DNA of 64,000 bases from Pseudonocardia kunmingensis (GTDB lineage: Bacteria > Actinomycetota > Actinomycetes > Mycobacteriales > Pseudonocardiaceae): assembly GCF_006716445.1 (NCBI RefSeq), contig NZ_VFPA01000004.1:496001-560000 (forward strand), written 5' to 3'. Positions 24,695-33,718 of this stretch are shown in pieces. The number at the start of each line of letters is the position of its first letter. The first letter of the stretch is position 1. Under the pieces are notes generated by a model. The model was given only the letters and a program-made list of their open reading frames with translations. It was not told the DNA's origin and searched no databases. Position numbers and translations under genes: made by a program.

Positions 24695-25597
24695 GTGGAC
24701 ATGTCCCCGGCCGTGGAGGTCGTCGAGGTCGGCCCCCGGGACGGCCTGCAGAACGAGATCGTCGTGCTGCCCACCGCGCGCAAGGTGGAGCTCGTGAACC
24801 GCGCCGTGGAGGCCGGCGTGCGGCGCGTCGAGGCCGTCTCCTTCGTGCACCCGCGCCGCGTGCCGCAGATGGCCGACGCCGAGGCGGTCATGGCCGCGCT
24901 CCCCCGCCGGGACGACGTGCGCTACATCGGCCTCGTGCTCAACGAGCGCGGCCTCGACCGCGCGCTCGCCGCGGGCGTCGACGAGGTCAACGTGGTCGTC
25001 GTCGCCAGCGACACCTTCGGCCGCCGCAACCAGGGCACCACCACCGACGAGGGGGTCGCGGTCTGGTCCCGGATCGCCGGGCGCGCCCGCGAGGCGGGCC
25101 TGCGCGCGGGCGTCACGATCGCCGCCGCGTTCGGGTGCCCGTTCGAGGGCACGGTGCCCGCCGAGCGCATCAGCGAGGTCGCCGCCCGGGTCGCGGAGGC
25201 GGGCCCGAGCGAGATCGCGCTCGCGGACACGATCGGCGTCGGCGTCCCCACGCAGGTCACCGACCGGCTGGCCCGGGTGCGCGCGGTGGCCCCCGGCGTC
25301 CCGCTGCGCTGCCACTTCCACAACACGCGCAACACCGGCTACGCCAACGCCGTCGCGGCGCTGACCGCGGGCGTCACCACCCTCGACGCCAGCGTCGGCG
25401 GCATCGGCGGCTGCCCCTTCGCGCCCGCGGCCACCGGCAACATCGCCACCGAGGACCTCACCTACCTGCTCGACGGGATGGGCGTCGCGAGCGGCCTGTC
25501 GTCCGAGGCACTCGCGCGGCTCGGCACCTGGGTGGGCGAGCAGCTCGGCAAGCCCGTGCCGGCGTTGCTCGGGCGGGCAGGCCCGTTCCCGGGCTGA
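24695..25597 (+). CDS. hydroxymethylglutaryl-CoA lyase family protein
   Basis: A 300-residue HMG-CoA-lyase-like TIM barrel. RDGLQNE near the N terminus and the active-site cysteine loop GGCPFAPAATGN, then ATEDL near the C terminus are intact. It cleaves HMG-CoA to acetyl-CoA and acetoacetate, or, as in citramalyl-CoA lyases of the same fold, a related hydroxyacyl-CoA. GTG at 24695 (6 nt after AGGAGG) is preferred over ATG at 24701. Divergent from the CoA-transferase/symporter genes with shared palindromes, so probably one pathway: import, CoA activation, cleavage. Confidence 0.9.
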   Translation: MDMSPAVEVVEVGPRDGLQNEIVVLPTARKVELVNRAVEAGVRRVEAVSFVHPRRVPQMADAEAVMAALPRRDDVRYIGLVLNERGLDRALAAGVDEVNVVVVASDTFGRRNQGTTTDEGVAVWSRIAGRAREAGLRAGVTIAAAFGCPFEGTVPAERISEVAARVAEAGPSEIALADTIGVGVPTQVTDRLARVRAVAPGVPLRCHFHNTRNTGYANAVAALTAGVTTLDASVGGIGGCPFAPAATGNIATEDLTYLLDGMGVASGLSSEALARLGTWVGEQLGKPVPALLGRAGPFPG

Positions 25598-25613
25598 GGC
25601 CTACTGTCCGGGC

Positions 25614-26321
25614 ATGGCGACGCTCCTCGACGACGGCAGCTGGGAGATCCAGGGCACGCGCGTCACGTTCCCGGTGCGCATCGGGCACGCGGTCGCGGCC
25701 TGCGCCACCTACCTGGTGCGCGCCGACCGCGCCGCGGCGCTCGTCGCCGGCACCGGGCTCGAGCTCGTCACCGTGGCCGGGCGCACCCCGCTCGTCCTCG
25801 CCCTCGTCGACTACCGGGTGAACGACCTCGGCGTCTACGACGAGGTGGGCGTCGCGCTGCTCGTCCGGCACCGCGGCGGCACCGGCGCCTACATCCACCA
25901 GCTCCCCGTGACGCAGCCGTTCACGCTCGAGGCCGGCCGCGCGCTGTGGGGGCTGCCGAAGTGGCTCGCCCGCGCGGAGCTCTCCATCGCCGGCCCCGAC
26001 GCCACCTGCCACCTCGCCGACGACGCGGGCCGGCACGTACTCACCGCCGCGCTGCGCACGCTGCCCTGGCGGCTGCCGCTGCGCGTGCCCGGCACGGTCA
26101 CCGCCTTCGCTCCGCGGGACGGCGAGGTGCTCGCCAGCCGCGTGCGCGCCCGCATCGGCGGCATCCGGGTGGCCCCCGGCGGTGCGCGGGTGGTGCTGGG
26201 CAGCGGCCACCCGATGGCCGACGAGCTGCGCGCCCTGCGCCTCCCGCGCCGCCCGCTCCTGACGGTGACCGCGGACCAGGTGTCGTTCGAGATGGACCCG
26301 GCGCAGCCCCGGCCACGCTGA
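25614..26321 (+). CDS. acetoacetate decarboxylase-fold protein
   Basis: A 235-residue protein of the ADC superfamily. YDEVGVALLVRH (Glu77) and GRALWGLPKWLA (Lys116) align with the glutamate and Schiff-base lysine regions of acetoacetate decarboxylase. The second lysine of the canonical PKK is Trp117 here, so normal decarboxylase activity is uncertain. It lies 16 bp after the lyase whose product may be acetoacetate, but has its own leaderless promoter (TACTGT at 25602-25607, 6 nt before the ATG). Confidence 0.8.
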   Translation: MATLLDDGSWEIQGTRVTFPVRIGHAVAACATYLVRADRAAALVAGTGLELVTVAGRTPLVLALVDYRVNDLGVYDEVGVALLVRHRGGTGAYIHQLPVTQPFTLEAGRALWGLPKWLARAELSIAGPDATCHLADDAGRHVLTAALRTLPWRLPLRVPGTVTAFAPRDGEVLASRVRARIGGIRVAPGGARVVLGSGHPMADELRALRLPRRPLLTVTADQVSFEMDPAQPRPR

Positions 26322-26328
26322 CCCTCGA

Positions 26329-27165
26329 TCATGCGTGCGCGGCGAGCCACTCGCGCAGGTCGCCCAGGGGGACCTCGCGCTCGGGCTCGTTGTAGATCTC
26401 GTGCCAGAGGCCGTCGTACCAGCGGACCGTGAGGTCCTCGGACCCGCAGGTGGCGGCCAGCCGGCGGAAGCCCACCGGGTCGACGATCGCGTCCTCCGTG
26501 CCGTGCTGCATCAACACGGGCAGGCGCAGCCCGCGGGCGCGTTCCGGGAGCACCTCGAACTGCCCGACGATCGCCGTGGAGAGCCCGAGCGTCGGACGGC
26601 CGTGGTGCACGAGCGGGTCGGCCTCGTAGTCCGCGTACACCCGCGGGTCCTTGCTGATCTTCGAGGCGTCGATCCCGGCCGGCCGCAGCACCGGGGCGAC
26701 CTTCCCGACGGCCCGCAGCACGCCGACTGCGGCCTTCGGCACCGCGTTGTTGGCGAGGGCGGGGGCGGAGAGGACGAGCCCGGCGAGGTCGGCGGCGTGG
26801 TCGAGGGCGTAGGCCAGCGCGATCTGCCCGCCCATGCTGTGCCCGAGCAGGAACACCGGCAGGCCCGGGTGCCGCGCGGCGACCAGGCGGCGGAACCCGT
26901 CGAAGTCGGCCAGCCAGTCCGCGTAGCGGCGCACGTGCGCGCGCCTGCCACCGGAACGCCCGTGACCGCGGTGGTCCAGGCCGTACACGGCCCAGCCGGC
27001 GGGGACCAGCGCGTCGACCACGTGGCCGTAGCGGCCCGAGTGCTCCCCGAGGCCGTGGCAGAGCAGCACCACACCGCGCGGACCGGTCTCCGGGAGCCAG
27101 CCCTGCCAGAACAGCTCCACACCACCGGTGCCGGCCAGCCGGCCCTCGGCCCGCGGGTGCGCCAT
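26329..27165 (-). CDS. alpha/beta hydrolase, monoacylglycerol lipase-like
   Basis: A 278-residue serine hydrolase. CHGLGEHSGRY forms the oxyanion segment. The nucleophile elbow is GHSMGG. The acid and base lie in GTEDAIVDP and LWHEIYNE. This order and spacing fit monoacylglycerol lipases. No signal peptide is present. ATG at 27165 is preceded by GGAGG and lies 11 bp after the stop of the large Pro-rich protein, so the two are cotranscribed. Confidence 0.9.
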   Translation of the reverse strand: MAHPRAEGRLAGTGGVELFWQGWLPETGPRGVVLLCHGLGEHSGRYGHVVDALVPAGWAVYGLDHRGHGRSGGRRAHVRRYADWLADFDGFRRLVAARHPGLPVFLLGHSMGGQIALAYALDHAADLAGLVLSAPALANNAVPKAAVGVLRAVGKVAPVLRPAGIDASKISKDPRVYADYEADPLVHHGRPTLGLSTAIVGQFEVLPERARGLRLPVLMQHGTEDAIVDPVGFRRLAATCGSEDLTVRWYDGLWHEIYNEPEREVPLGDLREWLAAHA

Positions 27166-27176
27166 CGCGACCTCCG

Positions 27177-29351
27177 TCAGCGGTAGCCGCTCATCACGTC
27201 GTCGACGGCGGCCTCCGACTCCGCGACGGGGCTCGCCGGGGTGAGGACGACGTCGTGGCGCACCTCGGCCTCCTCGGTGACGTCGATCAGCGTGGCCGTC
27301 GGCACGCACCCCGGGGCCGCGATCGACAAGCCGTACTCCCCCGCGCCGATGTCCCCGATGCGGTAGCCGCCCTCGGCGTCGGTGTCGGTGGCGTCGATGA
27401 CCTCGCCGTCCTGCACCAGCGTGACGCGCGCCCCGGCGACCGGTCCGTCCTCGCCGTGCACCGCGCCCGCGACCGACGCCGCCCGCGCCAGCAGGACGTC
27501 GGCCTCCGCGGGCGACCCCGAGACCGTGATCGCCACGGCGCCCGGGAGGTGACCGGGCGCGGTGGACACGAGCACGTAACCGCCGGGGGCGGGCGCGAGC
27601 ACCTCGCCGCGCCCGTCGGCGTCGGCGGTGCCGTCGGCGACGTCGCCCCCGCGGTCGTCGAGCAACGTGACGGCGGCGCCGCCCACCGTGGTGCCGTCGC
27701 GGTGGACGGCCCGGTACCGGACGGGCTGGGCCTGGCCCGCCGTCGTGGTCCGCTCCTTCTCGCCGGGCTGCGCCATCGCCACGACCGGCGCCTGGTCCGG
27801 GCGCAGCCCGGGATCGGCGAAGCCGAACGTGCGCAGCAGCGCGAGGTCGGCGGCGGCCTGCTCCGCGGCACGCTCGTCCGCCGTGCGCAGGCCCCGACGG
27901 GCCTGCGGCGACGCGTCCGCGGGCGGCGGCGCGTCGGACGCCTCCGGCGCGGTCTCCGCCGCGCCCACCTCGGCGAACCGCTCCGGCACCGCGGCCGCCG
28001 GCACGGCCCGGGGATCCGGGTCGTCCCAGTCCTCGGCCGTCTCGTGCGCGTCCCGCGCCGGACCGGCGGCGGGCGGCTCCGCAGCCCCGCCGGCCGGTTC
28101 GGGATCGGTCTGCGGCCGCGCCGCCACCCAGGCGGCACCGGCGGCGGCGACCCCGGCCGCTCCGACCGCGGCGGCGGCGGGGAACCCGGACCCCGGTGCG
28201 GGCTCGTCGGGCGGCGCCGACTCGGCCGCAGCCGGCACGACGGGAGGCGGCGCCGTCCACTGCTCCGCGGGCGCGGCCGCGCTCGGCGGCGCGACCGGCT
28301 CCGCCGCGACGGGCTCGGCGGTCCGGACCGGCGCTGTCTCGACCGGGACGACCTCGACCGGCGCGGCGCCCGCGACCTCGGCGACGGGTTCCACGGGCGG
28401 CTCCGCGGAGGCGGCAGGTCCTTCCGAGGAGGCGGCGGCGGGCGGCTCCTCCAGCGGCGGCTCCTCCCCGTGCGGCGCTGCGTCGTGCGGCGCTGCGTCG
28501 TGCGGCGCTGCCACGTACCCCCCGTCCACCGGCTCCGGGACCACGACCGGCTCCGGCGACGGCACGGGCTGCGGCTCGGGAGCGAGAGCCGACTCCGGCG
28601 GCGCAGGAGGCTCCGACGGTGCAGCGGGCTCCGGCACCACGACGGGTCCCGGGACCACCGCGACGGGTTCCGGCGATCCGCCCGGCTCCGGCGACGCGAC
28701 GCCCTGGACCGGGACGGCGACCTCCGCGGGCCCGGCGAGCTCGGCGCTGCGCACGAGCCGCAGCGGCGCGGCCTCGGCGGGCGCGGGTTGCGCCGGAGGA
28801 GGGTCCTGCCATGGCCGGCCGTCGCCGAGGCCCGCGGCGATCCGGGCGGCGCGCCGCCACGGGGCGTCGTCGTCGCCGTCGAGGTCCAGGGTCGGTGCGG
28901 GCTGCGGCGGTTCGGGCTGCGGCGGTTCGGGCTGCGGCGGTTCGGGCTGCCGCGGTTCGGGCATGGTCGGCGCCTCGGCGGCCGTCGCGGGAGGTGCGAG
29001 GTGCGGTACCGCGGCGGCGTGCACCGCGGGCTCCGCGGCGACCCGCTCGGGAACACGCGGCGCGGGAGGCGTGACGGGCTCGGGCGCGGTGACCGGCGCC
29101 GGTGCGGGCCGGCGAGCGGCCGGCGTGGGCCTGGGCTTGACCGGCGCCGGGGTGGGACCCGCCGCAGCGGTGTCCTCAGGCGCATCCGACGCGGAGCGCA
29201 GCCGGACCAGGTCGGCGACGGTCCGCGGCTGCGCGGCCGGCCGGCCGCTCGGCCGCTGCCGCAGCGATCGCAGCCGTGGCCGCAGCGCGACCCCCAACAG
29301 CACGATGCCGGACGCGACGAGCGCCAGCCCGATCAGTACCAGCGGACTCAT
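27177..29351 (-). CDS. large Pro/Ala-rich membrane-anchored protein with carboxypeptidase-regulatory-like domains
   Basis: A 724-residue protein. An N-terminal hydrophobic helix (SPLVLIGLALVASGIVLLGV) is followed by about 480 residues of Pro/Ala/Glu-rich low complexity, including tandem PEPPQ repeats near residues 130-150. A second hydrophobic Ala/Gly stretch lies near residue 400. The C-terminal ~190 residues hold two beta-sandwich modules of the carboxypeptidase-regulatory/Cna-B kind (GAAVTLLDDRGG, then GARVTLVQDGEVIDATDTDAEG). It may span the cell-envelope region as a stalked structural or sensing protein; function unknown. Cotranscribed with the lipase-like gene. Confidence 0.75.
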   Translation of the reverse strand: MSPLVLIGLALVASGIVLLGVALRPRLRSLRQRPSGRPAAQPRTVADLVRLRSASDAPEDTAAAGPTPAPVKPRPTPAARRPAPAPVTAPEPVTPPAPRVPERVAAEPAVHAAAVPHLAPPATAAEAPTMPEPRQPEPPQPEPPQPEPPQPAPTLDLDGDDDAPWRRAARIAAGLGDGRPWQDPPPAQPAPAEAAPLRLVRSAELAGPAEVAVPVQGVASPEPGGSPEPVAVVPGPVVVPEPAAPSEPPAPPESALAPEPQPVPSPEPVVVPEPVDGGYVAAPHDAAPHDAAPHGEEPPLEEPPAAASSEGPAASAEPPVEPVAEVAGAAPVEVVPVETAPVRTAEPVAAEPVAPPSAAAPAEQWTAPPPVVPAAAESAPPDEPAPGSGFPAAAAVGAAGVAAAGAAWVAARPQTDPEPAGGAAEPPAAGPARDAHETAEDWDDPDPRAVPAAAVPERFAEVGAAETAPEASDAPPPADASPQARRGLRTADERAAEQAAADLALLRTFGFADPGLRPDQAPVVAMAQPGEKERTTTAGQAQPVRYRAVHRDGTTVGGAAVTLLDDRGGDVADGTADADGRGEVLAPAPGGYVLVSTAPGHLPGAVAITVSGSPAEADVLLARAASVAGAVHGEDGPVAGARVTLVQDGEVIDATDTDAEGGYRIGDIGAGEYGLSIAAPGCVPTATLIDVTEEAEVRHDVVLTPASPVAESEAAVDDVMSGYR

Positions 29352-29517
29352 CGCTCTCCCTCGTGTGCACCGCCCTGTCCTGCGGGAGCCCGGGCGATTC
29401 GCCCGCTGCAGGAACCTAGCACTCCGAGCGTGTGTGATCAGTGACCGGACGTGAGCGTGTTGCCGCAGGTCACAGGCCATCATGAGTAGGAGTCCCGATC
29501 GGTGGGGAAGGAACGGT

Positions 29518-31467
29518 GTGGACAGCGAGTTGATCGAACTGGCGGCCGCGCACGGCGTCGCCACGAGCTACCGCGACGGGGAACGGCGCCCGGTGCAGGT
29601 CGACGACGACGTGGTGGTCCGCGTCCTCGGCCTGCTCGAGGTGGACGCGTCGACCCCGGAGGCGCGGCGGGCGTCGCTGGCGGCCGCGCGGGAGCGGGCG
29701 GCGGCGGGTCGGCTGCCGGGCACGATCGCCGCCCGGACCGACCGCGCCCGCCCGCTGCCCGCGCCCGGCGTGCTGGTCGACCCCGAGGGCGCGCGCCGCG
29801 ACGTCACCGAGGTCCCGGCAGGCCTCGAACCGGGGTGGTACCGCCTCGAGCTCGGCGAGCAGGAGTGCACGGTCGTCGTCGCCCCGCCCGCGCTGTCGCC
29901 CCCACCGCGCGGCTGGGGTTGGATGCTGCAGCTGTACGCGCTGCAGTCGGCGGGATCGTGGGGCATCGGCGACCTGGGTGACCTGCGGGAGTTCACGGCG
30001 TGGACGGGCGGGGAGCACGGAGCGGGCGCGGTGCTGCTCAACCCGCTGCACGCGGTCACCCCGGTGCCGCCGGTCCAGCCGTCGCCCTACACGCCCTCGA
30101 GCCGGCGCTTCGGCACGCCGCTGGCGCTGCGCGTCACCGACCTGGACGCGTTCGCGCGGGCCGACGGTCCCACCCGCGCCGAGATCGAGGCGCTGCGGCC
30201 GGAGGTGGCGGCCGGGCGGATCGAGCACGACCGGGTCTGGGCCGCGAAGCGCGCGGCGCTCGAGCTGCTCTGGCGTTCCGAGGGCCGTCCCGAGCCCCAC
30301 GGGGTGGGCGCCGACCTCGAGGAGTTCGCCACCTACTGCGCGCTGGCCGAGCGCTACGGCGCCCGCTGGAGCCGCTGGCCGGAGGCCCTGCGCCGCCCCG
30401 ACGGCCCCGGCGTCGCCGCCGCCCGCACCGAGCTCGCCCCGCGCGTCGCGTTCCACGCGTGGGTGCAGCTGCAGGTCCGCGAGCAGCTCGCCGCCGTCCG
30501 CGACGCGGCGCGCGACGCCGGGGTGCGCGTCGTGCACGACCTGGCCGTCGGCTGCGACCCGGAGGGCGCGGACGGGTGGGCGCTGCAGGACGTCCTCGCG
30601 CTGGGCGTGCGCGTCGGCGCCCCGCCCGACGCGTTCAGCCAGCAGGGCCAGGACTGGGGCCTGCCGCCCTGGCGCCCGGACCGGCTCGACGCGACCGGCT
30701 ACGCCGCCTACCGGGACCTGCTGCGCGCGCTGCTGGCCCAGGCCGACGGGCTGCGGATCGACCACGTGGCCGGGCTGTGGCGGCTGTGGTGGGTGCCGCC
30801 CGGCGACGGGCCGGACCGCGGCACGTACGTCCACTACGACGCGGACGTGATGCTGGCGGTGCTCACGCTCGAGGCGCACCGCACCGGCGCGTTGGTGATC
30901 GGCGAGGACCTCGGGACCGTCGAGCCGGAGGTGACCGACGGCCTCGCGCAGCGGCACGTGCTCGGCTCGTCGGTGTTCTGGTTCACCCGGGACCTCGACG
31001 CGCCGGGGCAGCCCCTGCTGCCGCCGGAGCAGTGGCCCGAGGAGTCGGTGGCCACGATCTCGACGCACGACCTGCCGACCGCCACCGGGTTCCTGCGCGG
31101 CGAGCACGTGCGGGTCCGCGCCGAGCTGGGCCTGCTCGACGACGTGGCGGCCGAGGAGGCGAAGGCCACCGTCGACCGGCTCGAGCTGGTCGAGCTGCTG
31201 CGCGAGCAGGGCCTCGTGGAGGGCGAGGATCCCGGCGAGGACCAGCTCGTGGTCGCGCTGCACGCGTTGCTGGCCCGCAGCCGGTCCCGGCTGGTGCTCG
31301 TCTCCCCCTACGACGTGGTGGGCGAGGTGCGCCAGCCCAACCTGCCCGGCACGGTGGACGAGTACCCGAACTGGCGGCTCCCGCTCCCGGTGACGCTGGA
31401 GGAGCTGCGCGAGGACCCGCGCGTGCGGGTGGTGGTCGACCAGCTGCGCCTGCGACGGTCAGGATGA
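29518..31467 (+). CDS. malQ: 4-alpha-glucanotransferase (amylomaltase)
   Basis: A 649-residue GH77 amylomaltase that transfers alpha-1,4-glucans in maltose/glycogen metabolism. Signature blocks are LYALQSAGSWGIGDLGDL near the N-terminal third, QDWGLPPW, LRIDHVAGLWRLWWVP with the catalytic region, and GEDLGTV. GTG at 29518 is chosen (GGGAAGGA 5 nt upstream); an ATG at 29482 in frame lacks a ribosome site. Stop overlaps the next start as ATGA. Confidence 0.95.
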   Translation: MDSELIELAAAHGVATSYRDGERRPVQVDDDVVVRVLGLLEVDASTPEARRASLAAARERAAAGRLPGTIAARTDRARPLPAPGVLVDPEGARRDVTEVPAGLEPGWYRLELGEQECTVVVAPPALSPPPRGWGWMLQLYALQSAGSWGIGDLGDLREFTAWTGGEHGAGAVLLNPLHAVTPVPPVQPSPYTPSSRRFGTPLALRVTDLDAFARADGPTRAEIEALRPEVAAGRIEHDRVWAAKRAALELLWRSEGRPEPHGVGADLEEFATYCALAERYGARWSRWPEALRRPDGPGVAAARTELAPRVAFHAWVQLQVREQLAAVRDAARDAGVRVVHDLAVGCDPEGADGWALQDVLALGVRVGAPPDAFSQQGQDWGLPPWRPDRLDATGYAAYRDLLRALLAQADGLRIDHVAGLWRLWWVPPGDGPDRGTYVHYDADVMLAVLTLEAHRTGALVIGEDLGTVEPEVTDGLAQRHVLGSSVFWFTRDLDAPGQPLLPPEQWPEESVATISTHDLPTATGFLRGEHVRVRAELGLLDDVAAEEAKATVDRLELVELLREQGLVEGEDPGEDQLVVALHALLARSRSRLVLVSPYDVVGEVRQPNLPGTVDEYPNWRLPLPVTLEELREDPRVRVVVDQLRLRRSG

Positions 31468-32249
31468 CCGGCATGTCCGACGAGAACCGGGCCGGCGCCG
31501 CCGCCGACGTCCTCTGGAACGCCTGGAGCACCGGCGAGCGGATCACCGGGCTCCCCACCCACCTGCGTCCGGGCGACGCCACCGGGGGCATGGCGGTCCA
31601 GCGGGCGCTCGCCGCGCACGCCGGGCCGAGCTACGGCTGGAAGGTCGCGGCCACGAACACGGCCGGGCAGGCGCACATCGGCGTGACCGGCCCGCTGCCC
31701 GGCCTGCTGTTCGACCGGTTCCGGCACGAGCCGGGCGAGGTGCTGCCGAGCGGCGACCTGCACATGCGCGTGGTGGAGGCGGAGTTCGCCTACCGCATGG
31801 GCGCCGACGTCGCCCCCGGGGCCGGAAGCGAGGACGTGCTCGCCGCCGTCGACGGGCTGCACCTGGCCGTCGAGGTCCCGGACTCCCGGTTCACGCGCTT
31901 CGAGACCGCCGGGGCGGCGCAGCTGCGGGCCGACTGCGCGTGCGCCGGCCGCTTCGTGCTGGGCCCGGACGTGCCCGGCTGGCGCGATCTCGACCTGTCC
32001 ACATGGGGAACAGCGGTGTGGATCAACGGGACCCAGGCCGCAACCGGCAGCGGGGGTGCGGTGCTCGGCGACCCGCGCACCGCGCTCGCCTGGATCGCGG
32101 AGGACCTGCACCGCCACGGCCTGCGGCTGCGTGCAGGCGACGTCGTCACGACCGGCACGACCACCGCACCGGTGCCGGTCGCCCCCGGTGACGCGGTGCG
32201 CGCCGACTTCGGCGGGCTGGGCGAGGTGGCGTTCCGCTTCGGGGCGTGA
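31464..32249 (+). CDS. 2-keto-4-pentenoate hydratase-like protein (FAH superfamily)
   Basis: A 261-residue member of the MhpD/FAH fold that hydrates or decarboxylates 2-oxo-pentenoate-like acids. The metal-binding glutamates appear in RVVEAEFAYRMG, and SGWKVAATN-type (YGWKVAATN) and GDVVTTGTTT segments are typical. ATG at 31464 overlaps the malQ stop (ATGA); a second ATG at 31473 is possible. No other aromatic-degradation gene is adjacent, so its substrate is open; coupling to malQ is odd. Confidence 0.85.
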   Translation: MTGMSDENRAGAAADVLWNAWSTGERITGLPTHLRPGDATGGMAVQRALAAHAGPSYGWKVAATNTAGQAHIGVTGPLPGLLFDRFRHEPGEVLPSGDLHMRVVEAEFAYRMGADVAPGAGSEDVLAAVDGLHLAVEVPDSRFTRFETAGAAQLRADCACAGRFVLGPDVPGWRDLDLSTWGTAVWINGTQAATGSGGAVLGDPRTALAWIAEDLHRHGLRLRAGDVVTTGTTTAPVPVAPGDAVRADFGGLGEVAFRFGA

Positions 32250-32267
32250 ACGGCCATCATCGAAGGT

Positions 32268-32633
32268 GTGGAGTCGACGCGACTGGACCGCTGGCTGTGG
32301 GCGGTGCGGCTGACCAAGACCCGGCCCGACGCCGCGGCCGCGTGCCGCGGCGGGCACGTCCGGATCAACGACCGGCCCGCGAAGCCGGCCACACCGGTCC
32401 AGCCCGGCGACGAGGTGCGGGCGCGGGTGCAGGACCGGACGCGCATCGTCGAGGTGGTGCGGGTGATCCAGAAGCGGGTGGGCGCCGCGGACGCGGCCAC
32501 CTGCTACATCGACCGCACGCCTGCTCCCCCGCCGGAGGCGGCCGTGCCGGTGGCCCGGCGCGACCGCGGGGCGGGCCGCCCGACCAAGCGGGAGCGCCGG
32601 GTCCTCGACGCGTTCCGGACCGGCTCTCCGTAG
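32268..32633 (+). CDS. hslR: S4-domain RNA-binding protein (Hsp15 type)
   Basis: A 121-residue protein with an S4 RNA-binding domain (TRLDRWLWAVRLTKTRPDAAAACRGGHVRIN in order) and a basic C-terminal tail (GAGRPTKRERRVLDAF) as in Hsp15, which rescues stalled 50S subunits carrying peptidyl-tRNA. GTG start at 32268; a -10-like CATCAT lies 7 nt upstream, so it may be leaderless. Confidence 0.9.
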   Translation: MESTRLDRWLWAVRLTKTRPDAAAACRGGHVRINDRPAKPATPVQPGDEVRARVQDRTRIVEVVRVIQKRVGAADAATCYIDRTPAPPPEAAVPVARRDRGAGRPTKRERRVLDAFRTGSP

Positions 32634-32637
32634 GGCC

Positions 32638-33555
32638 TCAGGCGGGCGCCTCCGCGTGCACCACGGGCCGCGGGGAGCGCTCGCGCAGACCCAGCGCGGT
32701 GACCGAGGCGACCACGATGAGCAGGCCGAGCCACTGGCTGGGCGTGAGCCGGGTGCCGAGCAGGCCGACGCCGATCAGCGCCGCCGTCACCGGGAACGCG
32801 AGCTCGGCCAGCGTGGCCCGGGCGGCGGCGGTGGAGCGCAGCCCGATGTAGTAGAGCGCGAGGCCGAGGAGCCCGGGCACGAGCGCGAGCAGCACGAGCG
32901 GTCCGAGCTGCGCCGTCGTCACCGCCACGGGGGCGCCCTGGGCGAGGAGCACCACCGCGCTGGCCGGGAGGCCGATCGCGAACCGGAGCACGGTGACGTC
33001 GCGGCTCGCGATGCGCACGCTGACCATCCGCCCGAGCACGGTGCCGATCGCCCAGAGCGCCGCCGCGCCGACGGCGAGCAGCGCCGCGACGAGCGCCTGC
33101 GGCGCGGCGGAGAACGGGTTCGCGAACGCCATGAGCCATGCACCGGCCAGCGCGGGCACGGCGAACATCCAGTAGCCGCGGCGCACCCGCTCGCCCAGCA
33201 GCAGCGCGGCCGCGACGACGGCGATCACCGGCTGCAGCTTCTGCAGGACGAGCGGGGTGACCGGGTCGCCGTAGCGGAACGCCTGGGTGAACAGCGCCGT
33301 GGCCACCGCGGACGCACCGGCGCCGATCAGCACCAGCGCCGTGCGCTCCCGCACCGACGCCGCGCGGAAGGCGCGCGCGGCCGACGGCAGGAACGGCAGC
33401 AGGAGCACGACGATCAACAGGTGCTCCCAGAACACCACGGTCGCGGCCGGGAGCTGACCGGCGAGCGGTTGCCGCAGCAGGCCGTCGGTACCCCACATCG
33501 CCGCCGCGACGGCGATCAGCCAGGTCCGGTCGGGAGCCTCACCAGGTCGATCCAC
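32638..33555 (-). CDS. EamA/DMT family transporter
   Basis: A 305-residue membrane protein with ten helices in two EamA repeats (first about residues 15-145, second about 160-290). Family members export amino acids or metabolites, or import nucleotide sugars. GTG at 33555 is the best start that keeps the first helix; no strong ribosome site is seen, so the start is the weak point. Convergent with hslR, only 4 bp between the two stops. Confidence 0.85.
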   Translation of the reverse strand: MDRPGEAPDRTWLIAVAAAMWGTDGLLRQPLAGQLPAATVVFWEHLLIVVLLLPFLPSAARAFRAASVRERTALVLIGAGASAVATALFTQAFRYGDPVTPLVLQKLQPVIAVVAAALLLGERVRRGYWMFAVPALAGAWLMAFANPFSAAPQALVAALLAVGAAALWAIGTVLGRMVSVRIASRDVTVLRFAIGLPASAVVLLAQGAPVAVTTAQLGPLVLLALVPGLLGLALYYIGLRSTAAARATLAELAFPVTAALIGVGLLGTRLTPSQWLGLLIVVASVTALGLRERSPRPVVHAEAPA

Positions 33556-33718
33556 ACCGGACCCAACGCCCGCGGCCGCAGATCCATACCCGCCGACCGG
33601 ACGGGAAGCGCACTCCGGTTGGCCCCACGCCCCCCTGGGTACGCCTGCCCCATCTGCCCCCGACGATGAAGCCCGCCCCGATCGCGACGACGGCCAGCGA
33701 TGGCACCAGGAGTGTTCG

